NCBI GenBank assembly: GCA_934293575.1
Contig: CAKQYU010000006.1
Coordinates: 62,001-126,000, forward strand
Direction: 5' to 3'
DNA from: an uncultured Lachnospiraceae bacterium
GTDB taxonomy: Bacteria > Bacillota > Clostridia > Lachnospirales > Lachnospiraceae
Length of the DNA stretch: 64,000 nt
Notes under the pieces: model-generated
The model's input: the letters and a program-made list of their open reading frames with translations, nothing else
What the model was told of the DNA's origin: nothing
Databases searched by the model: none
Program-made: the position numbers and the translations under genes
Shown here: piece after piece, positions 47,884 to 56,205 of the stretch
Layout of the letters: the number at the start of each line of letters is the position of its first letter
Position numbering within the stretch: position 1 is the stretch's first letter

Positions 47884-47899
47884 TCGTCAGATATGACGA
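47884..47899 (-). other. Inverted repeat in the SRP RNA leader
   Basis: TCGTCA-GATA-TGACGA, six perfect pairs, between the promoter and the mature 5' end. It overlaps the predicted transcription start, so it may mark a processing site or an operator. Confidence 0.6.
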
Positions 47900-47904
47900 C
47901 GCTT

Positions 47905-47933
47905 AGTATACAGGACTTTCCCTTTTCTGTCAA
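47905..47933 (-). promoter_or_regulatory. Strong sigma-A promoter for the SRP RNA
   Basis: On the minus strand TTGACA (47928-47933), 17 bases, TATACT (47905-47910). The predicted start near 47898 lies about 33 bases before the mature RNA, so the 5' end is probably trimmed. Confidence 0.85.
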
Positions 47934-47945
47934 CAAAAAGCCCCT

Positions 47946-48410
47946 TTATATATCCTTTTTCTTCCGAAGCTGTTTAAAAAAATCCGACAGCATTTCACTA
48001 CATTCCTCCTCTAAAATCCCGTTTTCAAAAATCACCTGATGATTAAACTGTGGAATTTGGAACAGATTCAGTACAGAACCTGCACAGCCTGCCTTTTTAT
48101 TCATGGCACCCACTACCACCTTTGGTATTCTTGCCTGAATAATTGCACCGGCACACATCTGACATGGCTCCAATGTAATATACATGGTACAGTCCTCCAA
48201 TCTCCAATCCCCTAATTTTTTGGAAGCTTTTTCGATTGCAAGCAGCTCCGCATGTGCTAACGTTGTTTTTTTGAGATTTCTTTTGTTATACCCTCTTGCA
48301 ATAATTTTGTCCTGATGTACAATTACGCAGCCAATCGGCACGTCTCCAACCAAAGCCGCCTTTTTTGCCTGTTTAATTGCCTCTTTCATATACTTTTCGT
48401 CTTTTGTCAT
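47946..48410 (-). CDS. tadA: tRNA adenosine(34) deaminase TadA
   Basis: 154 residues. The deaminase zinc motif is complete: TTLAHAELLAIEKA (HAE) and ITLEPCQMCAGAIIQARIP (PCxxC). It starts EKYMKEAIKQAKKAALVGDV and has GDWRLEDCTMYI, as in the tRNA-specific group. It converts adenosine to inosine at the wobble position of tRNA-Arg. It is followed by the SRP RNA gene, the same order as yaaJ-scr in B. subtilis. Start ATG 48410 with AGAGATG. Confidence 0.95.
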   Translation of the reverse strand: MTKDEKYMKEAIKQAKKAALVGDVPIGCVIVHQDKIIARGYNKRNLKKTTLAHAELLAIEKASKKLGDWRLEDCTMYITLEPCQMCAGAIIQARIPKVVVGAMNKKAGCAGSVLNLFQIPQFNHQVIFENGILEEECSEMLSDFFKQLRKKKDI

Positions 48411-48470
48411 TTTACATCTCTTTCATTCTATGATACATTTATTTTAATTTAAGTTCAGTTAGGAGTTTTT

Positions 48471-49028
48471 ATGTCATTTCAACTTACAACAAATCGTTTA
48501 CAACTTCAAATTGAGGATGCCTCAAAAGCACAGAATATCCTGAATTTCTATCAGAAAAATGCGGCAATTTTTGACCGGTACGAACCGACCAGACCTTCTA
48601 ACTTCTATACACTGTCCTATCAAAAAGCCGCTGCATCCTACGAATATTCCGAAATCATGAAGGGAAAAACACTCCGCTATTATATCTATAAAAAAGAAAA
48701 TCCGGACATTATCATCGGTTCCGTTAATTTTACCCGGATTGAACACGGACCTTTTTCACATGCAACAATCGGCTACAAAATGGACCGGGATTACCAAAAC
48801 ATGGGTTACACAAAAGAAGCCTGTAAAGCAGCAATTGCCGTTATTTTTTCCAATTATAAAATTCATCGGATTGAAGCACGGGTTGCTCCCGACAATACTG
48901 CCTCCATTCATGTCTTAGAACATCTTGGATTTGTTTATGAAGGAATTGAATATCAGGGCGTTGAAGTCAATGGAGCATTTCAGGATCATTATCGTTACAG
49001 CCTGTTACAATCTGCTACTCATTGTTGA
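48471..49028 (+). CDS. GNAT family N-acetyltransferase (RimJ/RimL-like)
   Basis: 185 residues. N-terminal FQLTTNRLQLQIEDASKAQN, then IIIGSVNFTRIEHGPFSHAT and the acetyl-CoA region GYKMDRDYQNMGYTKEACKA, ending HRIEARVAPDNTASIHVLEH plus LGFVYEGIEYQGVEVNG. This is the ribosomal-protein alanine acetyltransferase-like clade, which also includes many small-molecule acetylases; the substrate is uncertain. It is a lone plus-strand gene whose last 14 bases overlap the end of the convergent gene at 49015. Confidence 0.93.
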   Translation: MSFQLTTNRLQLQIEDASKAQNILNFYQKNAAIFDRYEPTRPSNFYTLSYQKAAASYEYSEIMKGKTLRYYIYKKENPDIIIGSVNFTRIEHGPFSHATIGYKMDRDYQNMGYTKEACKAAIAVIFSNYKIHRIEARVAPDNTASIHVLEHLGFVYEGIEYQGVEVNGAFQDHYRYSLLQSATHC

Positions 49029-49929
49029 GCGTAACAATCCAATAACCGAATTCTCCTGTTTTTATACCTTTTTTCTGAACAGGAACAAATTGTTCAAATC
49101 CAAACATATTTGCCAGATATTTTTCACGATTGGAATACACTCCCGGAACTCCGATAATCGGCTGTTCACTTCCGTCATCAAATCGCATTTTCCCTAATAA
49201 CAGATATTGGTAGGTAAAAAATCCATGTGTCAGAAAACTGTTCACACCCAGCTTCCAATTTGACATATTCAGCTTTCCGATATCCTTTGGGTGGATTCTC
49301 ACACACTGAAACAATTCTGTTGCTCCATATACGGAAAGCTTTGGATATTCCTCTAACATCTGTGCAAAGCTGTCGACATCCTTTTTCAATTCTTCTCTTT
49401 TTTTCTGGTATGGGCAGTTTTCACATTTAAAAAATTCTTCTGTCGATACATTTTCCGCCTGTAATTTTTTCTCAGGCGCAGTCGCCGTCTCCTTCTGTTT
49501 TACCTCCGTTTTTTCTTCCTTTTGAATCTTTTCCGGTTCCGTAAACCGAATCGGTATACCTGTCCGGTCTTTATCTCTGAAATCCCCAACATAATAATGA
49601 TTCTTATTATAGACAACCAATGCCCCATCAAAGGTATATAAATCGCGTCCGGTATCATAAAACTGTCTCCAGTCCCGTCTTGTGTGATAGGTCAAAACAC
49701 CATCCACACTACTGACCTTGTCAACTTTAACCGCAGCTAAATGATCCCCTGCTTCATGATAAAAATATAAATCTCCACCCTTATAAGGCAATCCCGCCGG
49801 CTCCTGAATATTAATAGTGATTTTCACACTCTCACCACGAATTTCCAATTTTAAAAAACCAACGGTTGTTCCTACCCTTCCATTCTGAAACTGATAAAAA
49901 TATGTAATTTTACGTTTATATGTCTGCAC
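49015..49929 (-). CDS. DUF6128-type protein of unknown function
   Basis: 304 residues from GTG 49929 (MQTYKRKITYFYQFQNGRVG); AGGAG stands eight bases before it, while an earlier GTG (49938) is too close. The N-terminal 130 residues are beta-rich (VGFLKLEIRGESVKITINIQ, DWRQFYDTGRDLYTFDGALV). Next comes a Lys/Glu/Thr linker, a CENCPYQKKREEL segment, and a C-terminal domain with FLTHGFFTYQYLLLGKMRFD and IIGVPGVYSNREKYLANMFG. I know this as a Lachnospiraceae family, DUF6128 (from memory). No signal peptide. Function unknown. Confidence 0.7.
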   Translation of the reverse strand: MQTYKRKITYFYQFQNGRVGTTVGFLKLEIRGESVKITINIQEPAGLPYKGGDLYFYHEAGDHLAAVKVDKVSSVDGVLTYHTRRDWRQFYDTGRDLYTFDGALVVYNKNHYYVGDFRDKDRTGIPIRFTEPEKIQKEEKTEVKQKETATAPEKKLQAENVSTEEFFKCENCPYQKKREELKKDVDSFAQMLEEYPKLSVYGATELFQCVRIHPKDIGKLNMSNWKLGVNSFLTHGFFTYQYLLLGKMRFDDGSEQPIIGVPGVYSNREKYLANMFGFEQFVPVQKKGIKTGEFGYWIVTLNNE

Positions 49930-50024
49930 TTGTCCCACTCCTATTATCTGATATTCCTACAAATATTCACATAATAACTGCCTATTTGTTTATACATTCT
50001 ATGCACATGGGACAACATATATTC

Positions 50025-50882
50025 CTATCTTTGTAAGATGTCGGAAAGTTTTGCAAACTGTTCCAGAGTCAACGCCTCTCCACGAACGGTAGCGGAAAGT
50101 TCCATTTCCTCCAATGCCGCTGTAATCTGTTCCTTTGTTACCGGTACGCCTCCGTTTACAAGACTGTTTTGTAAGGTTTTCCTTCTCTGATTAAAGGATG
50201 CCCGAATCAAAGAAAACATAAAAATATCATCGTTTACCTTAACCGGCGGATTCTCCCATTTGGTAAGACGAATCACCGCAGAACCTACATTCGGTCTTGG
50301 TATAAAACAATTCGGTGGCACATTTGCTGCAATGTACGGCTTGGCATAATACTGAACCGCCAGTGACAATGCACCGTAATCCTTCGTTCCCGGTCCTGCC
50401 TGCATTCGTTCCGCTACTTCTTTTTGTACCATAACGGTTATATTATCTAATGGCACATGACTTTCAAATAATCCCATAATAATCGGCGTTGTAATATAAT
50501 AAGGCAGATTTGCAACAACCTTAATTGGTTTCCCGCCATTTTTCTCCATTGCGATTGCATTGATATCAACCTTTAAAATATCTTCATTTATTATGGTTAC
50601 GTTATCATATTCCGCCAGTGTTTCATGTAAAATCGGAATCAGAGTTTTATCGATTTCTACCGCAATTACTTCTTTTGCATTTTCAGCAAGATACTGTGTC
50701 ATGGTTCCAAAACCCGGTCCGATTTCCAGCACAACATCATCCTTTGATACTCCTGCTGAACGTATAATCTTATTCAATACATGTTCATCAATTAAGAAAT
50801 TCTGACCAAATTTTTTTTGGAAGGCAAAATCATATTTTTTTATGGTCTCAATTGTAACCTGAGGATTACTTAATTTTTCCAT
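50025..50882 (-). CDS. ksgA: 16S rRNA adenine-N6,N6-dimethyltransferase (KsgA/RsmA)
   Basis: 285 residues. YDFAFQKKFGQNFLIDEHVL at the N-terminus, SAM motif VVLEIGPGFGTMTQYLAE, then VAVEIDKTLIPIL, catalytic KVVANLPYYITTPIIMGLFE, and the C-terminal FIPRPNVGSAVIRLTKWENP and RASFNQRRKTLQNSLVNGG. It dimethylates two adjacent adenines in helix 45 of 16S rRNA. It is 15 bases after tatD, as in the Bacillus metS-yabD-...-ksgA region. Start ATG 50882 after AGGAGATAACGG. Confidence 0.97.
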   Translation of the reverse strand: MEKLSNPQVTIETIKKYDFAFQKKFGQNFLIDEHVLNKIIRSAGVSKDDVVLEIGPGFGTMTQYLAENAKEVIAVEIDKTLIPILHETLAEYDNVTIINEDILKVDINAIAMEKNGGKPIKVVANLPYYITTPIIMGLFESHVPLDNITVMVQKEVAERMQAGPGTKDYGALSLAVQYYAKPYIAANVPPNCFIPRPNVGSAVIRLTKWENPPVKVNDDIFMFSLIRASFNQRRKTLQNSLVNGGVPVTKEQITAALEEMELSATVRGEALTLEQFAKLSDILQR

Positions 50883-50897
50883 ATCCGTTATCTCCTA

Positions 50898-51683
50898 TCA
50901 ATTCTCTGATTCACTCTGCATACGATATAATCGTTTTCCGTTTGCAAACGTCACTTCATACACCTTATCCACATCTATCCCTTTTATGTTGGCAATTTCC
51001 TGTGCGACATAAGTTAAATATGCAGAACAATTCCGTTTCCCCCGAAACGGTGTTGGTGCAAGATACGGTGCGTCTGTTTCTAAAACAATACGGTCTAACG
51101 GTGTGTAAGCAACTACTTCTTTTAATTTTTTCCCATTTTTAAAGGTTACAACTCCGCCTACTCCTATAAAAAATCCCATATCCAGATATTGCTTTGCAAG
51201 CTCCTTTCCATAGGAAAAACAATGAATGACACCGCCAATATTCTTTGCATTCTCTGCCTTCATTATATCAAGTGTATCTGCCGCCGCATCCCTGCTGTGG
51301 ATTACAACCGGAAGCTGCTCCTGTCTGGCTACATTTAACTGTGCAGCAAACCATTTCTTCTGACTTTCTTTATCATATCCATCGTAATAATAGTCCAGCC
51401 CGATTTCCCCGATTCCGAGAATTTTCTCATTATGGCAAAGCTTTCTCAACACATCCATATCGTTTTCCGTTAAGCTTCCGACACTTTCCGGATGTACTCC
51501 AACCGTTCCGTACAAAAAATCAAATTGTTTTACAAAATTTACAATCTCTTTTGAATTTTCCATGGAACATCCGATATTTACAATATATTCAATTCCCGAC
51601 TTCTTCATATTCCGAAGTACTTCCTGTCTGTCCTCATCAAATGCAGCATCATCATAATGAGCATGCGTTTCAAAAATCTGCAT
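50898..51683 (-). CDS. tatD: TatD family metal-dependent hydrolase (DNase)
   Basis: 261 residues from ATG 51683 (MQIFETHAHYDDAAFDEDRQ) after AAGGAGAACAG. Metal and catalytic motifs: ETHAHYDD, ILGIGEIGLDYYYDGYDKES, PVVIHSRDAAADTLDIM, GGVIHCFSYGKELAKQYLDM and VLETDAPYLAPTPFRGKRNC. TatD enzymes have 3'-exonuclease and D-aminoacyl-tRNA hydrolase-like activities in different species. It lies between glycerate kinase and ksgA in one operon. Confidence 0.96.
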   Translation of the reverse strand: MQIFETHAHYDDAAFDEDRQEVLRNMKKSGIEYIVNIGCSMENSKEIVNFVKQFDFLYGTVGVHPESVGSLTENDMDVLRKLCHNEKILGIGEIGLDYYYDGYDKESQKKWFAAQLNVARQEQLPVVIHSRDAAADTLDIMKAENAKNIGGVIHCFSYGKELAKQYLDMGFFIGVGGVVTFKNGKKLKEVVAYTPLDRIVLETDAPYLAPTPFRGKRNCSAYLTYVAQEIANIKGIDVDKVYEVTFANGKRLYRMQSESEN

Positions 51684-51693
51684 TCTGTTCTCC

Positions 51694-52827
51694 TTAATCA
51701 CTTAATATTCTCATAACCTGTATCACGGTTGCAATTAGATTTTCACGGGCAACCTCCGGTTTCATAGCCTCATTGATATGCATTGCCCTTTGAATAATCG
51801 GAAAATACGCGTCAATCCCGTATTCATTACAAATTGCTGCATCCTTACCTATACAACCCGCCAGTGCAACCACTTTTTTCTTATATTTTTTTCCAATCTG
51901 CGCAACCTCAATCGGTCCTTTTCCCATAATGGATTGTCCGTCAATACATCCTTCTCCGGTTACAACCAGATCAGACTCTTTTATGGATTCTTCCATACCG
52001 AGTGTATCAATTACAATCTTACTTCCCGACTCTAAATCTGCATTTAGAAAAGTCCGAAATGCAAATCCAAGCCCGCCGGCAGCTCCCGCACCCTTATAAT
52101 GCATATCTGCCTGTTCTCTTACTTCCTTTGCAAGATTACCGTAACGACGCATCCACTGATCCATTTTTTCAATTTCCTGCTTTGTTGCTCCCTTTTGCGG
52201 TGCAAATACATAACTACATCCGTTTTCACCACACAACGGATTTTCCACATCACAGGCAATTTTAAAATGACATTCTGACAATTTTTTATTCACTTCTTTT
52301 GATGTAATCAGACACAAATGCTTTAATCCGACTGCACCGAACGGAACCTGTTTTCCATCACTGTCAAGCATTCCAAAACCTAATGCCTGTAACATTCCAA
52401 TTCCACCATCATTTGTGGCACTGCCGCCTATTCCTATAATAAATTCCCGGCATCCACGGTCAATCGCCTGTAATATCAGCTCTCCTACACCATACGTTGT
52501 AGTATATAACGGCTTTCTCGTCTCCTCGGGAACAAGCGGAAGTCCCGCCACACCTGCCATCTCTATAATTGCCAGTTTTTTGTTTTCAATTACCCCATAT
52601 TCACATTCTACCGGTGCACCCAAAGGACCTGTGGCATAAGTTTTTATTATCCTTCCTCCAAGCTCCTTTGTCAGGGTTTTCATTGTCCCCTCTCCTCCGT
52701 CTGCCAACGGAAAGACCTCAACATCCAGTTCCTCGTCCACCTGATGCATTGCCAGCCGGATGGTTCTTCCCAATTCCAGTGAATCCATACATCCTTTAAA
52801 GGAATCCATTGCTACTACAACCTTCAT
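51694..52827 (-). CDS. Glycerate kinase (GlxK/GarK family)
   Basis: 377 residues from ATG 52827 (MKVVVAMDSFKGCMDSLELG), chosen because GGAG lies six bases upstream and the family starts this way. Motifs: FPLADGGEGTMKTLTKELGG, IIGIGGSATNDGGIGMLQAL, KGAGAAGGLGFAFRTFLNAD and DLVVTGEGCIDGQSIMGKGP. It phosphorylates glycerate to 2-phosphoglycerate (or 3-phospho in other branches). First gene of the operon with tatD and ksgA, an insertion compared with the Bacillus order. Confidence 0.95.
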   Translation of the reverse strand: MKVVVAMDSFKGCMDSLELGRTIRLAMHQVDEELDVEVFPLADGGEGTMKTLTKELGGRIIKTYATGPLGAPVECEYGVIENKKLAIIEMAGVAGLPLVPEETRKPLYTTTYGVGELILQAIDRGCREFIIGIGGSATNDGGIGMLQALGFGMLDSDGKQVPFGAVGLKHLCLITSKEVNKKLSECHFKIACDVENPLCGENGCSYVFAPQKGATKQEIEKMDQWMRRYGNLAKEVREQADMHYKGAGAAGGLGFAFRTFLNADLESGSKIVIDTLGMEESIKESDLVVTGEGCIDGQSIMGKGPIEVAQIGKKYKKKVVALAGCIGKDAAICNEYGIDAYFPIIQRAMHINEAMKPEVARENLIATVIQVMRILSD

Positions 52828-52868
52828 ACGCTTCTCCATTTTCAACATTTAAATAAGAAATTGATTTC

Positions 52869-52897
52869 ACTATAGCATAATTTAAAATCATAGACAA
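52869..52897 (-). promoter_or_regulatory. Promoter for glycerate kinase-tatD-ksgA
   Basis: On the minus strand TTGTCT (52892-52897), 17 bases, TATAGT (52869-52874). Its -35 lies on the same bases as the -35 of the divergent promoter. Confidence 0.65.
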
Positions 52898-52920
52898 TTA
52901 TTAAAATAATATGTTATACT
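52891..52920 (+). promoter_or_regulatory. Promoter for the lipoprotein gene
   Basis: TAGACA (52891-52896), 18 bases, TATACT (52915-52920) with TG one base upstream (extended -10). It is back to back with the minus-strand promoter and shares its -35. Confidence 0.65.
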
Positions 52921-52955
52921 AGATGTGTATGTAAACATCGTTAGGAGGAAACTGT

Positions 52956-53750
52956 ATGAAAATAATTTTAAAACGTATAACCACCCTTTCCATGGTATTT
53001 GTTATGGTATTATCTATGGTTGGATGTTCATTATTTGATAGCAAAGAAAAAGTATATAGCCGTTATCTGGTCAGCCTGTTAGATATTAATTATAAGAATA
53101 TCACCAAAGATTATATGACCTTAACCGGTGTTTCACAAAAAGATGCCGAGGCAGTTTATGTTGCCAATATGGATTATCAGGCTCACAACCTTATGAACTA
53201 CTACGGCGTAAAGGAAGTTGATGACGGTACGATTCTTTCCGAGTTTTACTACCTTGCACAAACCATTTTTTCCAATGCCAAATATAAGGTTACAGATGTA
53301 AAACACGACAAAAAATCCGATCAATATACATTAGAGGTAACGGTATATCCATTGGATACATTAGAGACAACCTACGATGATGTGGTTCAGTATATTGAAG
53401 ATTTTAACGCCCGTGTAGATGACGGTGATTACAACAACACCAACGAAGTTGACTATGAAACGGAATTTGCAGAAGGAATCATTGAAATATTAAAAGCAAC
53501 TGCCGATAAGCCGGGATATATGGATCCGGTTGTTGTGGAAGTTCCAATCCAGCCTTCTGATGATTATTATTATATCAGTGATGATGATTTTTTGAAATTA
53601 GATGCAGCAATTCTTTATATCAGAGAAAATCCAAAAACAACAGAAGCTACTTCTGATGATCCGGAAGCTCCGGTTTCTGAAGATGCCACAACAACGGATT
53701 CCACAGAAGCTGCAACGAATGAAGAAACAACCGAATCAACCGAGAACTAA
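52956..53750 (+). CDS. Lipoprotein of unknown function
   Basis: 264 residues. The signal peptide ends in a lipobox, VMVLSMVGCSLFD, with Cys near residue 24, so the protein should be lipid-anchored outside the membrane. The body (about 30-225) is alpha/beta with acidic character (SRYLVSLLDINYKNITKDYM, VEVPIQPSDDYYYISDDDFL). The last 35 residues are Thr/Ser/Glu-rich low complexity (TEATSDDPEAPVSEDATTTD). Similar 'DUF-type' lipoproteins with an ATP-independent fold are common in Lachnospiraceae. No function is recognised. Good ribosome site AGGAGG; a strong terminator follows. Confidence 0.85.
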   Translation: MKIILKRITTLSMVFVMVLSMVGCSLFDSKEKVYSRYLVSLLDINYKNITKDYMTLTGVSQKDAEAVYVANMDYQAHNLMNYYGVKEVDDGTILSEFYYLAQTIFSNAKYKVTDVKHDKKSDQYTLEVTVYPLDTLETTYDDVVQYIEDFNARVDDGDYNNTNEVDYETEFAEGIIEILKATADKPGYMDPVVVEVPIQPSDDYYYISDDDFLKLDAAILYIRENPKTTEATSDDPEAPVSEDATTTDSTEAATNEETTESTEN

Positions 53751-53788
53751 AAAAACGTGAATGTTATTTTTAACATTCACGTTTTTTA
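53751..53788. terminator. Bidirectional terminator between the lipoprotein gene and metG
   Basis: AAAAACGTGAATGTTA pairs with TAACATTCACGTTTTTT around TTTT. The genes converge on it. Confidence 0.92.
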
Positions 53789-53808
53789 TGCTTTATCCCG
53801 GATAGAAA

Positions 53809-55761
53809 TTATCTTATCTCTGCACCATGAGGCATTTCATCCTCTGTTGTTACAATTGATAATTTACCGTCTGCATCCTCTGCACAAAGAATCATTCCCT
53901 GTGATTCCACTCCGGCTAATTTTGCAGGTTTTAAGTTTGTCACAACAACAACTTTCTTACCAACCATATCTTCCGGTGAAAACTGGGTCTTGATTCCGGA
54001 TACAATCTGTCGAACTTCACTTCCGATTTTAACCTGTGAACATAACAGTTTCTTAGACTTTGGAACTTCTTCACACTTGATAACTTCTCCAACCTGTAAC
54101 TGAATCTTATCAAAGTCATCAATGGTTATCTCCGGCTTCTTTTCTTCCAAATCGATTCCCGGATTGTCATCTACTTCAGGTTCCGGTTCCGGCATCATTT
54201 CTTCTACCTTTTTCAAAACTTCCTCAATATCTAATCTTGCAAATAAGATTTCCGGATTGCTTGTAACCTTTGTACCTGATTTGTAAACACCGAATTTAAC
54301 AATATCATTTACTTTTCTCTTAGATGCATTTAACTGTGTCAAAATTTTTTCTGAGGTTTCCGGCATATATGCTTCCAATAAAGTTGCACCGATTACAATA
54401 CTCTCTACCAGATTATACAATACCGTTGCAAGACGGTCTTTTTTATCTTCGTCCTTTGCAAGAACCCAAGGCATTGTTTCATCAATATACTTATTACAAC
54501 GCTTGAATAAATTAAAGATTTCTGTCATTGCATCCGCAACTCTTAACTTATCCATACAATTTGATACACGGATTCTGGTATCCAATACATAGTCAATCAA
54601 ATCCTGATCTACCGGTTCATTGACCTTCTTATTACATACCTCACCGTCAAAATACTTATTTGACATTGAAATTGTACGATTTACCAGATTTCCCAATGTA
54701 TTAGCAAGATCCGAATTCAATCTTTCTACCATTAATTCATATGAAATAACACCATCATTTTCAAACGGCATTTCATGAAGAACAAAGTAACGAACTGCAT
54801 CTACACCGAATAATTCTACCAAATCATCTGCATAAATAACATTTCCCTTTGATTTACTCATCTTACCATCGCTTTGTAATAACCAAGGATGTCCAAATAC
54901 CTGTTTTGGTAACGGAAGACCCAATGCCATCAGCATGATTGGCCAGTAAATTGTATGGAATCGTAAAATATCCTTACCAATCAGATGTAAATCACATGGC
55001 CAGTATTTTTCAAACATCTTATCGGAATGACCATCCAAATCATATCCCAAACCGGTAATATAGTTTGCAAGTGCATCAATCCATACATAAATAACATGTT
55101 TCGGATTGGATTCTACCGGAATTCCCCATTTAAAGGATGTACGGGAAACACATAAATCCTGAAGACCCGGCTTCAAGAAATTATTCATCATTTCATTTTT
55201 ACGTGATTCCGGCTGGATAAATTCCGGATGTCTTTCGATATAATCAATCAATCTTCCTTCATACTTGCTCATACGGAAGAAATATGCTTTTTCCTTCTTT
55301 GCCTCTACCGGACGTCCGCAATCCGGACATTTACCATCAACAAGCTGTGATTCGGTAAAAAATGACTCACAAGGGGTACAATAAAGTCCATCATAATATC
55401 CCTCATAAATATCACCCTGATTTTTTAATTTTTCAAAAATCTTCTGAACCTGACGTTCATGATCCTCATCTGTTGTACGGATAAATTTGTCATAAGATGT
55501 ATTCATCAAATCCCAGATTCTCTTTATCTCTGCGGATGTACCATCTACAAACTCTTTCGGAGTAACTCCTTTTTCTGCTGCCTTTAACTCAATTTTTTGT
55601 CCGTGTTCATCGGTTCCTGTCTGGAATCGAACATCAAATCCCACGAATCTCTTATATCTTGCAATTGCATCTGCAAGAACAACTTCATAAGTATTACCAA
55701 TATGTGGTTTGCCTGATGTATAGGCAATCGCTGTGGTAATGTAATACGGTTTCTTTGCCAT
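53809..55761 (-). CDS. metG: Methionyl-tRNA synthetase
   Basis: 650 residues. Class I signature TSGKPHIGNTYEVVLADAIA (HIGH-type) at about 15, zinc knuckle with CTPC and CPDC at about 125-145, KMSKS motif in LLQSDGKMSKSKGN near 300, anticodon-binding region, and a C-terminal EMAPII-like tRNA-binding domain (IDDFDKIQLQVGEVIKCEEV; SKKLLCSQVKIG) from about 545. The long linker at about 520-545 is Glu/Pro-rich. It charges tRNA-Met. Expression is controlled by a T-box leader and a perfect sigma-A promoter. In B. subtilis metS lies near yabC (rsmI) and yabD (tatD), as here. Confidence 0.97.
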   Translation of the reverse strand: MAKKPYYITTAIAYTSGKPHIGNTYEVVLADAIARYKRFVGFDVRFQTGTDEHGQKIELKAAEKGVTPKEFVDGTSAEIKRIWDLMNTSYDKFIRTTDEDHERQVQKIFEKLKNQGDIYEGYYDGLYCTPCESFFTESQLVDGKCPDCGRPVEAKKEKAYFFRMSKYEGRLIDYIERHPEFIQPESRKNEMMNNFLKPGLQDLCVSRTSFKWGIPVESNPKHVIYVWIDALANYITGLGYDLDGHSDKMFEKYWPCDLHLIGKDILRFHTIYWPIMLMALGLPLPKQVFGHPWLLQSDGKMSKSKGNVIYADDLVELFGVDAVRYFVLHEMPFENDGVISYELMVERLNSDLANTLGNLVNRTISMSNKYFDGEVCNKKVNEPVDQDLIDYVLDTRIRVSNCMDKLRVADAMTEIFNLFKRCNKYIDETMPWVLAKDEDKKDRLATVLYNLVESIVIGATLLEAYMPETSEKILTQLNASKRKVNDIVKFGVYKSGTKVTSNPEILFARLDIEEVLKKVEEMMPEPEPEVDDNPGIDLEEKKPEITIDDFDKIQLQVGEVIKCEEVPKSKKLLCSQVKIGSEVRQIVSGIKTQFSPEDMVGKKVVVVTNLKPAKLAGVESQGMILCAEDADGKLSIVTTEDEMPHGAEIR

Positions 55762-55817
55762 TTTTTATACCTCCCATTCATATTCCTTCGGCAAATCGGT
55801 ACCGGGTTTTCTTTATA

Positions 55818-56100
55818 AATAAAAATAGCCCACCTTTAATTTCTTAAAGGCGAGCTTTCTCTCACGGTACCACTTTAATTCATCTGCATATCACTATGCT
55901 GACCTTATCAACTGACATCCATCAGTCTACACTGTAACGGGTGTACCCGTCCTATGCTTAGTATCTGTAACACCTCACATAAGAAGCTCCGAGACCATCT
56001 TCCATTCGTTCCTTTTTCCCTGTTCTCAGCTTACCAGGTTCTCTGTCAAAATTACCCGAATGTACTCTTCTCTTCCTTGCTTATACTATTTATAAACTAA
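55818..56100 (-). promoter_or_regulatory. T-box riboswitch of metG
   Basis: On the minus strand the T-box AAAGTGGTACCGTGAGAG (55859-55876) is followed by a terminator (AGCTCGCCTTTAA / TTAAAGGTGGGCT, 55827-55856) and a U-run. Upstream, Stem I carries ATG triplets at 56003-56005 and 55996-55998 in the region expected for the Met specifier loop. The bulge TGGT pairs with the ACCA end of a tRNA with A73, as tRNA-Met has. Uncharged tRNA-Met should favour read-through. Confidence 0.93.
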
Positions 56101-56105
56101 ATTTT

Positions 56106-56134
56106 ATTATAGGCAAATTCATTTTTTCTGTCAA
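56106..56134 (-). promoter_or_regulatory. Consensus sigma-A promoter for the metG T-box leader
   Basis: On the minus strand TTGACA (56129-56134), 17 bases, TATAAT (56106-56111): both hexamers are perfect. Transcription should start near 56099. Confidence 0.9.
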
Positions 56135-56205
56135 CCATCTTCCCCTTTAAATCATAAATTTTTCTTTCGTTTCATAGATTATTACAAAGCTGACAGGAAG
56201 CTGCT

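Noticed and set aside
47827..48039. Plus-strand 70-residue open frame across the SRP RNA and tadA
   Set aside because: It runs through the SRP RNA promoter and 5' end and is antisense to tadA; no ribosome site.
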